Origin: Branchiostoma belcheri
Lineage: Eukaryota > Chordata > Leptocardii > Amphioxiformes > Branchiostomatidae
Direction: 5' to 3'
Assembly: GCF_001625305.1 (NCBI RefSeq)
Contig: NW_017803865.1
Coordinates: 884,370 to 948,369, forward strand
Length of the DNA stretch: 64,000 nucleotides
This document shows positions 51,285 through 62,371 of the stretch, in pieces; the stretch's first letter is position 1; each line of letters opens with the position of its first letter. The position numbers were made by a program, and so were the translations under genes. Below the pieces are notes generated by a model. It searched no databases, was not told the DNA's origin, and was given only the letters and a program-made list of their open reading frames with translations.

Positions 51285-54200
51285 ATGAAGCCCAAGGAGA
51301 ACCAAGTTCGAACATACGACGCAGACGGCTTCAGGAAAAGGGCAGCTTGTCTCTGCTTGAACGCAAACCGTGACCAGGTTAGTGGAGCGCACTTCCCGCC
51401 AGAATAATCGCGTACTGAGAGATTGCGATATAAATTCCTGGATTTAAATAGCCTACAAGATTCGTTAATGGAATGCATTCTGTTTGTTACGACTGCTAGA
51501 TAGTTTGGTCGATTCTAAACCATCTGCCTTTCTATTCCGTGGTTAACATCGTTTTTTGTCATGTTGATAAGGGAACGGGGTCAAAAGACATAGCAACCAC
51601 GCGGTCAAACCACCCTGAGCTATGCCTCGAGTCGGTGTTTCTGTAGATAGATTCATCATTGTATTGTTTCCTCTGTCATTCCAATAATTACCGTTAGCAT
51701 GCACATTACTGATCAGGTACGAGTCACTCTCTCTGTTACAGCCTCGGGAAAAGAGAATCGAGCTCAAACTCCCATGAAAGAAGAACAAAGCATCCCTGTA
51801 AAAACAATAACAAACCAGTTTGAATGCCAAATACAATGTGTATCATGTAAGTTGCAAGGTACCACATGCGGTACAATGTTTTCATCATTGTGGCCAGATG
51901 AATTGAGTCACATTCACTGTCATTTTTTGGCCATATCAGATCAAGAGATAGAATCATCCAGGCTACAATAGATACATGATCAGAAGAAGCAAGGTAATTA
52001 AGATTCTGTTTTATTATGAAGTCATTATCTCAATGTTTGTTTTTCTTGGAAGATGTCATGTCCTCCTAGCAGGACCAGTTCCCATCTATTTTTTTTGTGC
52101 TTATGTCTACTTACCCATCTGCATATTTTTATAAAGTATATTGCATCAGCTATTCAATAGTAATAAACATGGGCAATGAAGGCCAGTCAAGCCCAAAGAA
52201 TCAATACTGTGTAGACACACCCATAGCACAGGGCCAAATCAAATTAGGCAGTGCAGAGATATGGACTAGTCTCCACCAGACTCCTCTGCTGTCTGATACT
52301 AGAAATTTGCCCCCAAAGGAAGGCTGATATGCCAGAGGAGTTGCCTGAAACCGAGGTGAAACTGTTTCCTGGATGGCCAACTTTTTACATTTTTTTGTAT
52401 TTGTCCATTTTCTTCCATTTTGTCAGCCTGACAAGGAGTCTGGTCTGGACACTAGTATTTACTGGTATCCTTTCATACAGAATTGTCTCTCTCAGTAAAC
52501 TAAACCCAAGCTCTCCTGCAGATGTTCCATGTACCCTTTATGTGCATGTACATGTTTGGAAGGTAAAGGAAACAGCAGAATCCTGACAGCAAAATACATG
52601 AACAGTTACACAAACATGTACTTAAATGATATAAAAGAAGATTTCTTTCATTCATTCATTCCAACCTTTTTTTTGCTTAGGAAGGTCACCAGTTTGTTTA
52701 TGTAAGTGGCCTAGTTTAGATAATTACGACAATAATGAATATTTTATACTTAGCATATACATAGGGTGTTGTGATTTATTCCACATAATATTCAGACAGA
52801 TACCATTTGTTACTATCATTTGTTTTGGTTTTACTTTCAGTTTGATAAAGAAATTTGTATCAGTTTGTTACTTTACATTTACTTGTAATCAGATTTCAAT
52901 GGCTTCACCACGAAAACAAAAGTTTGTTGCAGCAGTTGACAAGATGTATGGTCCTGATAATACATCACCTATAATATGGTTATTGTGTTTTTCCAATTTC
53001 ATTATGAAATGTTTTGATTTGGGTATTCCATCTCTGTCAAATACATTGAAAGCCATGAAAGGTACTGTCAAAAAGCTTCTTATAACAACATCAGTCAAAG
53101 GCCAGCCTTTCACATTTGTACAACTAGAAATACTCATGATGTTTAAATAGTTTAACCTTTACCACACTAACCATGTAATACAGGGTTCTCACCAGGATTT
53201 TTTCACAGCATAGGGGTCAGGTATAGAAGGGCAACTTTCTGCGGCGCGAGTCACGCACCGAGTCCCCAAAACATGGGCCTGATATTCTCCCCCAAAAATG
53301 TTGTAACTCATATTTACCACTTAAGACACTATTTATTGTTTATTGGGGGACAGATTTTGTTTTCCCTCTGTTATAGCTTCATTCTTAAGTTATACTTTCA
53401 TTTTTTAAAGATTAAATGAAGCTTCTGCCCCAAAAACCACCCTACGCTGGTTGAAACACAGTGTAGGGGGCTAAATCACAGCGTAGGGGGTCCAAATCAC
53501 AGCGTAGGGGGCCCCTACGCTCAAACAGCCTAGTGAGAACTATGCATGTATTGTTCTACTGCAACAAGATTGTGCAGTGTTGCTGGCATGTAAATGTTAA
53601 TGCCATGCCATATTTTAGAAAGCAGGTGAATAATTTTATGGCTCATGTGGGTCAGTAGACTAGTCACTGCATATAAAGGTTAATTACATGTCTTCAGTAG
53701 AAAATATGCTTGCTGAGCTACTGACCTTTGAAGCTGTGTTATAATATGGTAGATTTGGCTTGGATCAGCTAATGGTAATTCATGTTATTTGGCACAGAGT
53801 TCAGAAATAAGGAGGCTGGACATACATGTATACATGTACTGTAGTTGCTAAGCAAGACGTTTAAGACTCCAGATTATGGTATGAAAAATTAATAGTAAGC
53901 CAAAGTGATTCTAATCTTTAAAAGCCGTACATGTACGTGTAAGGAGTGAGCAAGGCATCCATGTGGCATTGGTGGATGATCAGTGCCTGTGTAAACAAGA
54001 TGTCTGGCCCAAAGCATCTCTCAGTAACATGCTTATCTCTGGTTTAAACACAATGTTCCACCGAAACAATACTTAATCATGTGCTTACTGCTTAGTACTG
54101 TTGTTATCATGATGTCATTACTTTATTTATTTATTGAAAATGCAACAAGACATTACACTGACTCTCAAGGCAGCAAAGCTGATGTTAGAGAGTCAACACA

Positions 54201-56699
54201 TAAGGACAAAACATATAGGGCACATAATATCAATAGCCTGTGTATACACAAGCTCTCGGCTGGAGGTTAATGACCCCCACCCTGGCAACCTAGGGCGGCG
54301 GCCGCCAGGAGCGCGATTTAGTCAGGCTAATAATATCAACAGTGTGAAATTACAAAAAAAAAATATGATCATAAGAACCTATATCATTCCAATTAGCCGA
54401 GTAAATATATGTACACATCTAAAATAACACATTTGGAGGTCAGAGGTCGATAAAATAAGTCACAGTCAGACTACCTTATATGAGAAAAAAAAGGATACTA
54501 AATAACAAGGTTAGAAAGGAACAGCTGGAAGTGCCTAGAAACGGTTTGTTGAAGTGATGTAAGTGTGGAAGGAGTGTGAGAGGCTTTCGTTTAATGTGAT
54601 GTCATTGCCCGGGGACCCGTTGAGTAGAACGCTGGTGGAGAGGGGCCGTCTCACGAGGCGGTACACAGCAGTGGCAAGGTCTTGTCGTGCCGCTGCGTGC
54701 AGTGGGCAGTGCAGGAGGAAATGTGTGACTGTCTCCGAGGTTGCACCACAGGCACATCCCCGGCCGGTAAGGTTGAACTTGGCCAGCGTGGAGTTAAGCT
54801 GGCACCAGCCGATGCGGAGTCTCGTGGCAAGTATGTTGCTGCGGCGGTCACCGAGCCTACGGTACCCCTGGTGGTGACGGGATGACAACATGTGGGCTCT
54901 ACACCTCTGTTTGAACTGGAGGAGAGATGTGGCAACATGTCATTACTTAGTCCCAATGAACAGCACAGTGCCTTGCTAAAGCATTATTTACTTAGTCATG
55001 TGCTAAATATATTTGTAAACTGTGCAATGTGAAGCCAAAGCATTGGTTAATCTTGTGTTTACCACCAGTTGAGAATGGTACTATGATAGAGAATGGTACC
55101 ATGTCTCACCAAAGCGATACTATTTACTTAGGGCAATCATGTGCTTACCACACTTGTGAGCTGTACAATGCCAAGGCTAAGCATTACTTAATCACATGCT
55201 TACCACGGATGTGAACACAATGTCTTACCAAAGGGCAACTGAGTCACGTGCGAACAACTGGTATCTGTGGTCACATGGAACTGCCACACCCTGATGTCTG
55301 TTTATGTGCTATGTTAGTAAATCATGGGAAAACAATTGTTTACTTACTTGACTGGTTCCCTGTATTCTGTACTTCTTGAAGGTACAGAAAAATACTTATA
55401 GTTACTAGTATAGATACAACACATTCCCCTGTTGCTCAGTGTCCCTGGTATATTTCTGGCAGGTTCTTTTGGTGAGCAGCAGTCGTTACCCTGACCGGTG
55501 GGTGGTTCCGGGTGGTGGTCTGGAGCCAGAGGAGGAGCCAAGCCAGGCAGCCATTCGAGAGGTAGCAGAAGAGGTGAGTTGGACTTCTAAGACTTGACAC
55601 CTGTGGTCTTTGATTGGTAAAAATGGGGGGTGGGGCAGACTGTGGGGGTGGAACAAACCTTGGGTGAAACCAGTGCATGCTTAGATGCACTGCAATGATG
55701 GCTACTTGATACATGTACTTGCTCCCACTGATAAGAATATTCATGGAAAACTTACATGGGACAGAAACCTGTTAACTGTTGTTTTTTCTATCAAACAGTA
55801 CTTACTCCTGTTGTTGTTTCATACATTGTATTTTGCCTTTTTAGTCTATGCTAGATTCCTAGTGTTGTATAGATATAGATCATATATGATTTCATGTTCT
55901 CTAAGAGTAGAAATGTAACAGTGCATTGCATGGCCTGTGTGTTTGTGAAGACATGACCCTCTGACCTGTCCTTACAGGCAGGGGTAACAGGTGTGCTGGA
56001 TGTGCACCTGAGTGAGGAGATCCCCCAGGGCTACTTGGACACCTTTGAGAACACAGAAAGGAAGCACCGCACCATGGTATATCTCGTACAAGTCACCGAG
56101 CTGCTAGATGATTGGGAGGACTCACAGAAAATAGGTAATAACAGTTGACTTAGTTTAGTCCTTTGTGGTCTCAAAAACTTCCTTGTGAATACAGATGACA
56201 AGTGTATAATCTCTTTTTGAACCCAGTGCTGAAGAAGAATTTGCTACATCATTTGTGTCCGTCTGTTGTAGGTCGCAAGAGGAAGTGGTTCTCCTTTCAA
56301 GAGGCCCAGCAGCGCTTGGCAGAGCACAAGCCTGTCCAGAAACAGTACATTATCAAACTGTTGTCGATTCTCAACAAACAAAAGAACTGCGAAACCTCAA
56401 CACCCAACTCCTCACAGACCACCAACACACAGCCAGCTGAAGAGCACAGTATAGGAGGCGAAGACAGTGGCCTGGACTCCAGGAACGGACACAGCCTACC
56501 AGAACACAGAAGCTCCACTTCTCTGGAAGGAAGAATGCAGCAGAATAAGAAACATGACAGCAGTAGTAACAATGACTCTACAGGTCAAAGTATAGAGTCC
56601 CATGTTGTGGGGGCAGTAAGCAAACACAGGTTAGAATCTTCCAACTCTCAAACATCCAACAGATTTTCAACACTGGCCAAAACATGTGATACAAGATGA
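51285..56699 (+). CDS. NUDT3: Diphosphoinositol polyphosphate phosphohydrolase (NUDT3/DIPP type)
   Basis: Four exons: 51285-51377 (ATG), 55463-55573, 55978-56134, 56272-56699 (TGA); phases agree and give 262 residues. Seen: QVRTYDADGFRKRAACLCLN, VLLVSSSRYPDRWVVPGGG, and a complete Nudix box at residues 49-70 (GGLEPEEEPSQAAIREVAEE followed by AG) with the metal-binding REVAEE. Then come FENTERKHRTMVYLVQVTEL, DDWEDSQKIGRKRKWF and HKPVQKQYI. Family knowledge: NUDT3/4/10/11 enzymes hydrolyse inositol pyrophosphates (PP-InsP5), diadenosine polyphosphates and some mRNA caps; invertebrates usually have one orthologue of the group, so the symbol stands for the group. Oddities: about 9 extra residues (VHLSEEIPQGYLD region) before FENTERKH, and a Ser/Asn/Thr-rich tail of about 95 residues after the Nudix fold that vertebrate DIPPs (about 172-180 aa) lack. 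Polyadenylation signal AATAAA at 58533-58538. Confidence 0.92.
53181..53544. mobile_element. Non-autonomous TIR element related to the 898-2321 family
   Basis: The left end CAGGGTTCTCACCAGGA and the right end CCTAGTGAGAACTATG form imperfect inverted repeats (core GTTCTCAC(C/T)AGG). Three tandem subterminal units of CACAGCGTAGGGGG (about 53458-53510) precede the right end. The flanking sequences CATGTAATA and CATGTATTG are similar, so an imperfect 8-bp duplication is possible. The GCGTAG-GGG motif is shared with the element at 898-2321. Confidence 0.65.
54118..54945 (-). mobile_element. 3' end of a non-LTR retrotransposon (LINE), reverse orientation
   Basis: Minus-strand frame from about 54945 to 54535 encodes the C-terminal region of a LINE reverse transcriptase protein: LRIGWCQLNSTLAKFNL, then a CxC...H...C zinc-knuckle-like motif (GCACGATSETVTHFLLHCPL), then a divergent tail ending at a stop at 54535. 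The 3' UTR follows and ends at TTTTCAATAAATAAATAAAG (reverse of 54121-54140), a typical AATA-type tail. It is truncated at its 5' side. Confidence 0.75.
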
Positions 56700-59600
56700 C
56701 AGAAAGTAGCAGATTTGTAAATTATATGCTGTACATAGATAAGAAAATGGTAAAGTTCTTGTCGTGGTACATTTGGTAGAAAGATACAATATAAGTTTGC
56801 AATACTGTCAGTTGCTTCCAGATATATATCTATTTTGAATTAGAATCCAATTACAAGTGCATAGTTTTTGTTAAGGGCTTACAAGTAAAATTTTCCCATG
56901 CGAAGTTTAGTTTAAAACACAGGCTGTTTTCCAAGCCATACTTGTACATGAACATGTGTTTCAAGAGGGTCATTTCTACATAGCTGTGCTCTGTGATTAA
57001 CTTTGCCAAGAAAATCATTAGCATCTCTTGTCATTACATTTGGCTGAAATCTTTCCAAGTAGGTAAGGCAACAATTACAGTCACAACTTACAGAATTGCT
57101 TGAGGGAGAATGGAACACAAGATCCTCAAGAAAAAAACCCTTGATCTCAGACAACAAAAATGTATCAATTACATGACAGATATCAAAACATCTGTAACAA
57201 AGCTAGTCAACATTTATAAAGCACAAGCTGGGGTGACTTGTGTTGTCAATGATGTCCAGGAATTAATGACAACAAATGGGTCAAGATATTGGAAGTGTCC
57301 TCTCTATTTATATAGATTGAAGCAGCTGCATAGAGCCGTTAAGACCCAATAGATGTTGGATATTTTCTTGCAGTCTTCAGTCTTTCAAATCATTTTTACT
57401 ATGACACTGTGGAGTTAAGAAAAGCAACGTCAGTACAAGATGCTCTACATGAACTTTTATGCAACTGATGTATGGTGTGGTGTGATCAAAATCACCAGTC
57501 ACCAAAATTTTGCAGGACATTTTCACAAAACAATAATCTTTGGACTCATTTTTTGCACGTCCAGTCAATTTGCAATACAGCCTCATTGTCGTACAGTTTT
57601 CCAATTTTGATAAGTGATCACTTACATAACCCATGTGTTGTGTGGATTTGATTATCAATATCTTGTATATAGTATAGTATGTATGAACATTTCTACATGA
57701 CATGGAAATTTATGAGCCGTTGTGTGTTATGCCATGATATATTACACCTTGCCTGTTTTGCTGTTGCTGCTTAGCTGTTATTCTGAAGATACTGTATGTA
57801 CCAGTATTCAAGGTACATGTATCTTCTTTTCCTGTAGGATTGGGATATGTACATATCAGCACAATATTCTTCAACTTTTGGACTTTGATTTGCAGTAAGA
57901 AGAATGCCAACAAGACAGGACAATGTACTAGTACTAGGCAGCCATTTCATTTGAAGAATTTACGTCTGGCTAGAGGGAAAAAAATTTAAGTATGAGCTCC
58001 AGGGGTAAAAATCAACCATCTTTGTACAATGTAAACATACTACGGTAGCCAAAAACGTATGTTGATAAAACAAGACACAGAAACTGGACTCATTTGCTTG
58101 CTTCAATTTTTCTTCAATATTGGCATGTTGAGCTTGTATTTGTTTAAAAAATTTTTATTATTATTGATAGGGTGAATATCTCTATGCCTATACATGCTTA
58201 GCAATAATATATATGTGCTTGTATAAAGCAGTGTATAGGACTACAATTATTGAGGCATGCAGGGTGTTCTCTGCTTGACAGACAAGTTGCAGCACTAATA
58301 TATAGGACTGTTAGTCCAAGTTTAACCTGCAGAGAACTTTGGACTCGGAAGGGAATGTACTGTTACATTGAGTGAGGCTCGGGATGAAGTACATGTACTA
58401 ACAAACTAGTATCGTGATTTCAACTACTAGAAGAGCTGTATTTGTATATGTGTTGGCATTGAGAGTTATGGATCGTGTGGTTGTTAAGTGATACTATGCA
58501 TGTTTAGCCTTTTGACCCATCAGATGTGACCTAATAAAAGCTGATATGTAACATCAAGTGACTTGGTCTGTTTCACTGTGGAGTATGACTCTAGCATCTA
58601 GACTCTAGGATTACAAAAACAAGGTAAACAAAAACAAGGATATCCAGGAATGGACAGACAATGCTACCATTGAGTACCTGGCATATGAGGATAGAGTTAG
58701 CCAACAGCTTTTGAGAGCTATAGATGTAGTTTTGTTATATAATAAATCGGGATACAAGAAAGAGACAGTAGTGACTTTCATATGTGTATGGTATTTAAAT
58801 TGAAGCTGGCAAAGTACATAAACCGCAATGCAAAGTGCAGACATAAATGTACAAGGCTCAATTTGAAAGTGCATGTATCAGATTCCGGTACAACTACTGC
58901 TATACACATGAACTAATTAGATACTAATAGTAGCATTATAAAAGATTTGCTCAGATCATGTTGCCTTTTGAGCATGACTTGTCTGTAGTAGGTTTGTCCT
59001 GATAAAGTACAGATAATTGCAGTAAGTTGAGTAAGCCCGTGATTCAAACCTCATAAACATAGTGTAACTAAAAACCTGACCAAACATCCACTTATCTAAA
59101 ATAGCATATATATATACATATATATACATACAGTCAAGGCTTATCTGCAAATGAAATTCTTGTATCTATGTAAAGGACATTTCTATGTACAGGTACATCC
59201 TGCCTTTTGGTAAAAGATTCCCTTACACTCCAAACATGTTCTATTTCGTCAATTTCAATGGTCCTACACGTGGTAAAGTCTGAAACAGTACTTTCCTTGT
59301 GCTGGAGCCTGGGGGATACCATTTACATGTAGCATTAAATGACTACAAGAAAATAATGATAAAATAAGATCAAATTTTTACATCACATCATTGCGTAGCA
59401 TCTATGATCAGAAGAGTTTCTCTTCTAGTGAAACATATTTTCCACAGAGATGCACTCCTCGACCCACAGCTCACAGTGTAAATGATACATTTTAGTTCAG
59501 CAAACACTCTTGCCTATCTGTTCCTATGCCACCTGGTTATATGTACATTTATTTCTGTAAAGTGAATCCATATTAAACATAAAGAGTCAGTTGTTGATTG

Positions 59601-60057
59601 TGAATGGCTGGATTTGCTCTGCTCTTTGAATCCATTTCACTTTGCATACATACATAAACATCTTGCTAGAAATTGGACCAAAATACCAATGCATCCTTAT
59701 GTCAAATGGCATAGAACACTCTGTATACACATACGTGACTACCAAGCCATAAATAACTAAAATCCAACTCCCAAATGTAAACATTTCGGTAAACCTTATG
59801 ATGAGCATAATTCAATTCAAATCTAGCATTTATATACTAAGTACCTCCCGAAAGTCAATGGAGGGCAGTACAACAAGCATCCTTTTTATCTGGCTAAGCC
59901 AGGGCCCCAATCTTGAGAAAATTATACATTAGACACCACTATATACAATCAATAGCTGTACAAAGCTTGAAAGGATGTGACCCATGGGATTAAAACTATC
60001 AAGCACATATACTGAATAAGTACAGAAACCAGTAACATACAAAAGACTTTCAGTGTC
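56700..60057. other. NUDT3-like 3' UTR and intergenic region to CENPK
   Basis: AATAAA at 58533-58538 suggests a 3' UTR of about 1.85 kb. The remainder is AT-rich sequence between convergent genes. TTTATT at 59548-59553 could be the reverse-strand polyadenylation signal of CENPK. No other gene recognised. Confidence 0.55.
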
Positions 60058-62371
60058 TCAGAGGTCAAACGGTGCCAGTTTAAATCTGCCGCTGTCCTCA
60101 GGGTGCCTTTGTGCAATACCACATCTCAGCAGCATCTCAACATATGGTGGCCAGTATCTTGGCTCCATGGGTATGTACGGATCATGTGGTGAGTCCATTG
60201 ACTTGCATATAAGTGTCTCTATCATATTGTTCAGAGTCTCCCACTGGGGGTCGTCAACATCAAGAGTCCTGTCCACCGGGCCGGATCCGTGACGGCGGCG
60301 TCCCTTCCCCTTACCTGGCTGTGGGGGAGGGAAGTGTGTGTCCAAGAATTCAGCCAAGCTCTGCACCAGGTTACCATGGAACTGCTCTGCTGCCTTTATT
60401 TTCCTTCTAAATGTTTTCACCTGGGAGTGGAAGATAATAGACAGGAAAAGCTTAGCAAACATTCTGCTAAACATTGACCATAAAATGACATATACAATTG
60501 CACACTACAGTAGTACAGTACTAGTACATAGTAGTACAGTACTATTTAGCAATTTCTTACCCTACTGTCCACAGATGTTTCCTGTGCCTCTGGTACTTCT
60601 GCCAGGCGACTCTCTAGCATCCTCCCTATCTCCTGTCGTTGCTCTAACAACTGTTCCTCCAACTCTAGGGATGCCGACAGCTCCTTCTGCTGTACCTTCA
60701 TGGCTGGGAGGAGTTCAGCTAGCTGCTCCAGAGACTCCTGCAGAAGATTCACCAGAACCGCTTCTATCACCTGTATGGAGACAAAATTCATTTTCATACA
60801 TCCAAATGGGTTCTATAGCATAGGGGACGTGGGTTGGGTACAAGTAGAAAGACAAATTCAACACTGGCCCACTGGGGTGATTCTATTATGTCATCTCTAC
60901 TGTCTACATTCTTGCTCCTATTTCTATTCAATTTCTTTCTGGAAATGCTCCAGATTATCATTAAACATATGAACGCTTCTATTTCTAATTTATAATATCT
61001 AAAATATAATCTAAAAGACTTTTTAACAGTTACACGTTAATAGTAGTATAAAACCATGATCACTCCCAACAATAAATGAATAAATAACAATAATGTATTG
61101 TCTGTTACAAATCACCCGTGAATCACATGACATAATATTCCAATAGTTCCTCCCAATTTGCGGACCTTTTTGTGGGTAGACATGAGCTGCGGCTGCTGAG
61201 ACTCCAGTACTTCCACCTGCGCCTGTAGCTGCAGCTGTTTGGCTCTGCTGACAGCCAACAGGGGGCAGTGGCTATCTGCAGGACCAGCACCTGCTGTCTC
61301 CTCATCAAGACTGAAACAAAGACATTCACCAGCAGAACATGTTATTCACTTCTGTTGGCATTAAATCTACCGTGGTTTCCGAGTAACACATTACTTGTAT
61401 ACTAATAAATTAGGCCCAACAGGTTTGTGCTGGTAGTATATATAGAATACAACACGGGGTATTCCGTATCGCCCGAGGTACCAGCCCGACCGCGCGTCGG
61501 ATCGCCCGACGGCCGAAGGCCGGAGGGCGATCCGATCCGCGGGAGGGCTGGGACCGAGGGTGATGCGGAATACACCGTGTTGTATTTTATTTATGTCATA
61601 CCCACCCAAGAAAACGCACCTTTCAATGCGAAATGAGCGAAAATGTGGTGTCCCTAAACCCAAAAAATGCAATTCCAACGTCCGAATTTTGTATTCGAAT
61701 TTCTAAATCGGTGCACGCGGTTAGGGCGAAACGCGTTCGAATCGTTCTATGGAACATTTGGAAGCCCCGGGCCGTACGCGTTCAGAACCCCCGGGCCGTA
61801 CCGCTAGTTATCACACGGGCCGGAACACGCGTATCGAACGTAATCGCGGCCCAGGTAGGACATAAATACTAGTACGTACTACCAATAGTACACATGTAGA
61901 TGATTAGTCCCAACTTGTCCCAAGTTGTAGAGAAGCTAGAAGGCCTTCTGTGGACTACAAGATTTTCATTTCACTCCCACTACTGAGACTAGCGAGTGAT
62001 ACTGCAAACTTAACATAAGGAAATTCTGCAATTCTGCTGCAAATATATACATGTCTGACGTCAGCAGTTGTCAATATAAATTATTTGTTGTTTGTATGCA
62101 AAATTCCTGTTTCAAACATTACGGGATAAAATCGACAAAATAGAGACAAACGTTGGTAGTAGCATTCCTTTTCGGTCTTGGCAGCTACACAAACTTAGTT
62201 ATGAGACCATAACTTAGCCCACCTTTGCTGAACCATGTTGACGTCTCGCCACACCTCCACACACTCCTGCTTCATCTCACACTGCGCCGAGGCGAGCGGC
62301 GTCCAATCTGGGCTGTTTCCCATGGACGTAGAGATAGAAGACACACGATCGCAATCCACTGGTGTCCCCAT
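60058..62371 (-). CDS. CENPK: Centromere protein K (CENP-K)
   Basis: Four minus-strand exons: 62371-62223 (ATG), 61310-61166, 60770-60561, 60420-60058 (TGA). Phases agree and give 288 residues, against 269 in human. Seen: ECVEVWRDV near the N-terminus (human has ECEEMWKDM), a long central coiled-coil-like region rich in Gln, Glu and Leu (AKQLQLQAQVEVLESQQPQL; ELSASLELEEQLLEQRQEI), then KAAEQFHGNLVQSLAEFLDT-HFP, DSPHDPYIPM, and the very conserved end WPPYVEMLLRCGIAQRHPED. Family knowledge: a subunit of the CENP-H/I/K/M complex of the constitutive centromere-associated network, binding CENP-C and the CENP-A nucleosome region in the nucleus. The donor after exon 61310-61166 is AAG|GTCCGC, a weak site, but frame and the next exon support it. 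A YY1-like CGCCATTTT lies upstream at 62489-62497. Confidence 0.9.
61446..61586. repeat. GC-rich foldback element in CENPK intron 1
   Basis: AATACAACACGG(G)GTATTCCG at the left pairs with CGGAATACACCGTGTTGTATT at the right, with an inner palindrome around GGCCGAAGGCC (GGATCGCCC / GGGCGATCC). It is strongly CpG-rich compared with its surroundings. Confidence 0.7.
61587..61869. mobile_element. Possible small TIR element adjoining the foldback
   Basis: TATTTATGTCATACC (61588-61602) pairs with GGTAGGACATAAATA (61854-61868). The interior is CpG-rich with a direct repeat of CCCCGGGCCGTAC. It may form one composite element with 61446-61586. Confidence 0.5.

Larger units (their letters stand above)
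51378..55462 (+). other. NUDT3-like intron 1
   Basis: A 4.1-kb intron containing a family-A-related TIR element (53181-53544) and a LINE fragment (54118-54945, reverse). Short open frames at 51699-51971 and 52842-53150 match nothing I recognise. Confidence 0.7.

Noticed and set aside
52842..53150. 102-codon open frame with some protein-like composition in NUDT3-like intron 1
   Set aside because: No domain recognised, no clear splice partners, AT-rich like the intron; left uncalled.
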